Shown one piece after another: positions 62,385 to 64,000 of a stretch of 64,000 nt of DNA. Position 1 is the first letter of the stretch. Every line of letters begins with the position of its first letter. The notes beneath the pieces were generated by a model. It was not told the DNA's origin. It worked only from the letters and a program-made list of their open reading frames with translations, and did not search any database. The stretch lies in NCBI RefSeq assembly GCF_010389155.1, contig NC_057763.1, forward strand, positions 40,840,645 through 40,904,644, in the 5' to 3' direction. The translations under genes were made by a program, and so were the position numbers. The stretch is from Erigeron canadensis (taxonomy: Eukaryota > Streptophyta > Magnoliopsida > Asterales > Asteraceae).

Positions 62385-64000
62385 CTAGCACCTCCAAGCA
62401 GAAGCAGACACAAGCTCCCGACGTTCCCAACAAAGCACGAGCAACGATTGTCTTTTCTCGACATGAAAATCACGAACAGGAGTCCTTTTGACCAAACATT
62501 CCGCTTGACTTTCAGTAAAGTTACTAAACAACATCGGCGAAAACCCAGCTGATAAGAAAAGATTACGCCAATGCTGAGTCTTTTCAGGATAAACAAACCG
62601 GCCCAAAACAATCTTTTCGATAGCGGGTTGAACCAAGAACCGCTCAATCTTCTGCAACGAGTCAAGATTCATATTGACAGCGTCAAGGGACTCAAGCAGG
62701 TTTGAAAAAGATTGCAAAGCATGAATGAGATGATTTGAAAAGGGTAAATCAGTACGGTCACACCCACGGTCAACAGAAACCACAATTTTGGGCGACAAAC
62801 TTTTAACAAAGCGAAGCACATTGGGGATTTGGGTTTGGTGATTCGAAAACACATGAATAGGTAAATTCACAGCAATGGCTTCATTATCAGATAGATTAAA
62901 AGGCAAAGACCATGACGAAGAAGCAAGCACATCAATGTTAACTATCTCGAAATCGAACCCAACATTGATCTCACTTGCAAAATGAATCAAGTTTTCGCGA
63001 GTTAAGCCTAATTCAAGCTGGTCATGAGTTGAAGGTGAAGCAAAAGCAGTAATCTTTAAAGAAGAAACCCCATTGTTTCTTAAAGCTAGCTCTTGCATAA
63101 GGGAAGCCCATTGACCACCATAACCGATATCGAAATCGATGATATGAATGTGATCAAACCCATTAAGGGATTCAAGTAAGGCTTGGTTACAAGTGAAATT
63201 AGCAAACTGAATAAAAGGGGAAATCTCTGAAAATGATTTATAAGCACCAATCTTGAAAATTAAACTAAAGGGTGATGCATTATGAGGGCTAATTTGGGGG
63301 TTACTATTATTAGTAAGTATTGAATCTATTAGTAAATTAAGAGCTTCTTTGAAATAAAAAGCAGCCCTTTCAAAAGGCTTACCAATAGGTGATAACTGAT
63401 GATTGAGCCGCGCCAATATCCCTTGCGCGAGTATCGGGTTATTCGGGTTCGGGTTATTGCTGTTTGCTGATGAAGATAACTGGATCAAATCTGCTGCTTT
63501 AAAAAGCTCATCAATGATCCCTTGTTGATGTTGCTGAAGATGGTTTTGAACATTTGGTGTTACTATTTTCTTCATGGGAGCTGATTTTTGGAGCAATTGA
63601 AGTGGGTTTGGGCCCGAATCCAGAAACGGGCTTTTGTGCATTGATGGGTTGTACTCTATGCTTCCAGGGTTGTACCTTTTGGGTTGTGGCGGCATTAGCA
63701 GCTGGTGCTCAAATGGGGGGTTATAAAGATTTGGTTTAATATCAAAAGGGACCATTTGGGTGTCACTTAATGATGATAAGATTTGATTTTGATGATGGGT
63801 GTGAAATATTGCCGGTGCCGTCGCCGGAGAAAGTTGTGGGTTGCCGGAATCAACTGAAATAAAGCCTTGATCTACAACACCAAACCCGCCGGAAAAATCA
63901 AAGTCAGCCGGATTTGTGCCGCCTGTGGAATGAAGCATTTTGTTTAAACCTAAAGATGGGTCTTCAACATCACCCATGATCCACCGGAGCATGGCTTGGT
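62385..64000 (-). CDS. HAIRY MERISTEM (HAM/SCL6-type) GRAS transcription regulator, 5' end missing
   Basis: Nuclear GRAS regulator that in known plants works with WUSCHEL-type factors to keep meristem cells undifferentiated. One uninterrupted exon; 535 residues are visible from the Met at 63992, but the frame is still open to the window edge. MLRWIMGDVEDPSLGLNK corresponds to an internal conserved HAM motif, so the true N-terminus lies outside. Visible parts: variable Asn/Pro/Gln-rich region, leucine-rich region I around ILARLNHQLS and AAFYFKEALNLLI, VHIID motif (HIHIIDFDIGYGGQW), leucine-rich region II (LTRENLIHFASEINV), PFYRE region (SVDRGCDRTDLPF), and the C-terminal SAW motif (CWERRELVSASAWRC). 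It lacks DELLA. The miR171 site and the SAWRC end both mark the HAM clade. The frame is intact. Confidence 0.95.
   Translation of the reverse strand, partial: QAMLRWIMGDVEDPSLGLNKMLHSTGGTNPADFDFSGGFGVVDQGFISVDSGNPQLSPATAPAIFHTHHQNQILSSLSDTQMVPFDIKPNLYNPPFEHQLLMPPQPKRYNPGSIEYNPSMHKSPFLDSGPNPLQLLQKSAPMKKIVTPNVQNHLQQHQQGIIDELFKAADLIQLSSSANSNNPNPNNPILAQGILARLNHQLSPIGKPFERAAFYFKEALNLLIDSILTNNSNPQISPHNASPFSLIFKIGAYKSFSEISPFIQFANFTCNQALLESLNGFDHIHIIDFDIGYGGQWASLMQELALRNNGVSSLKITAFASPSTHDQLELGLTRENLIHFASEINVGFDFEIVNIDVLASSSWSLPFNLSDNEAIAVNLPIHVFSNHQTQIPNVLRFVKSLSPKIVVSVDRGCDRTDLPFSNHLIHALQSFSNLLESLDAVNMNLDSLQKIERFLVQPAIEKIVLGRFVYPEKTQHWRNLFLSAGFSPMLFSNFTESQAECLVKRTPVRDFHVEKRQSLLVLCWERRELVSASAWRC
63400..63420 (-). 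promoter_or_regulatory. miR171 target site in the HAM mRNA
   Basis: The plus strand reads TGATTGAGCCGCGCCAATAT followed by C, identical to canonical miR171, so the minus-strand mRNA is perfectly complementary. It encodes ILARLNH, the place of the miR171 site in HAM genes. Slicing by miR171 is well established for this clade. Confidence 0.95.

Overview
This is a 64 kb piece of a plant nuclear genome, most likely a eudicot. The evidence is spliced genes with GT..AG introns, a plastid-type CDP-diacylglycerol synthase, a HAIRY MERISTEM-type GRAS gene with a perfect miR171 site, a ribosomal protein gene with a telo-box promoter, an insertion of mitochondrial DNA, and many small terminal-inverted-repeat elements. 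The sequence is AT-rich. Genus cannot be told from the window.

Layout. 1-2469: AT-rich DNA with a hAT-like element (718-2462). 2470-17659: a 15.2 kb block holding a seven-exon CDP-DAG synthase gene (4550-8571) and a long MITE-rich intergenic stretch, ending at a 100-N assembly gap (17660-17759). 17760-23528: intergenic DNA and a multi-exon plant membrane-protein gene that resembles NPU. 24287-26400: ribosomal protein eL31 gene (minus strand). 26500-29602: MITEs, a diverged local duplication and a possible small secreted-peptide gene. 29603-44790: a second, almost identical copy of the 2470-17659 block, including a second CDP-DAG synthase gene. 44990-57270: intergenic DNA with a mitochondrial insertion (47.06-47.80 kb), an RPA/DUF223-like relic, MITEs, a LINE relic and a SINE-like unit. 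57272-59300: a complete PIF/Harbinger element with a broken transposase. 62385-64000: the 3' part of a HAM-type GRAS gene (minus strand), running off the window.

The main conclusion is about the two 15 kb copies. By eye they differ almost only by one- or few-base indels and by microsatellite lengths, with very few substitutions. Each synthase copy carries one single-base frameshift, and each is intact where the other is broken. The neighbouring NPU-like and eL31 genes also carry small deletions, mostly in homopolymers or short repeats, that break or rewrite otherwise well conserved protein ends. Together with the gap at the end of copy 1, this favours an under-polished long-read assembly with an unmerged allele or false duplication. 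A very recent real duplication is not excluded.

The genes do not form a pathway. They are independent loci: plastid phospholipid synthesis, a membrane protein, translation, and meristem transcription control. I found no convincing new biological system. The points most worth checking are the duplication, the reciprocal frameshifts, the polyasparagine microsatellite in the transit peptide, and the small secreted-peptide candidate.
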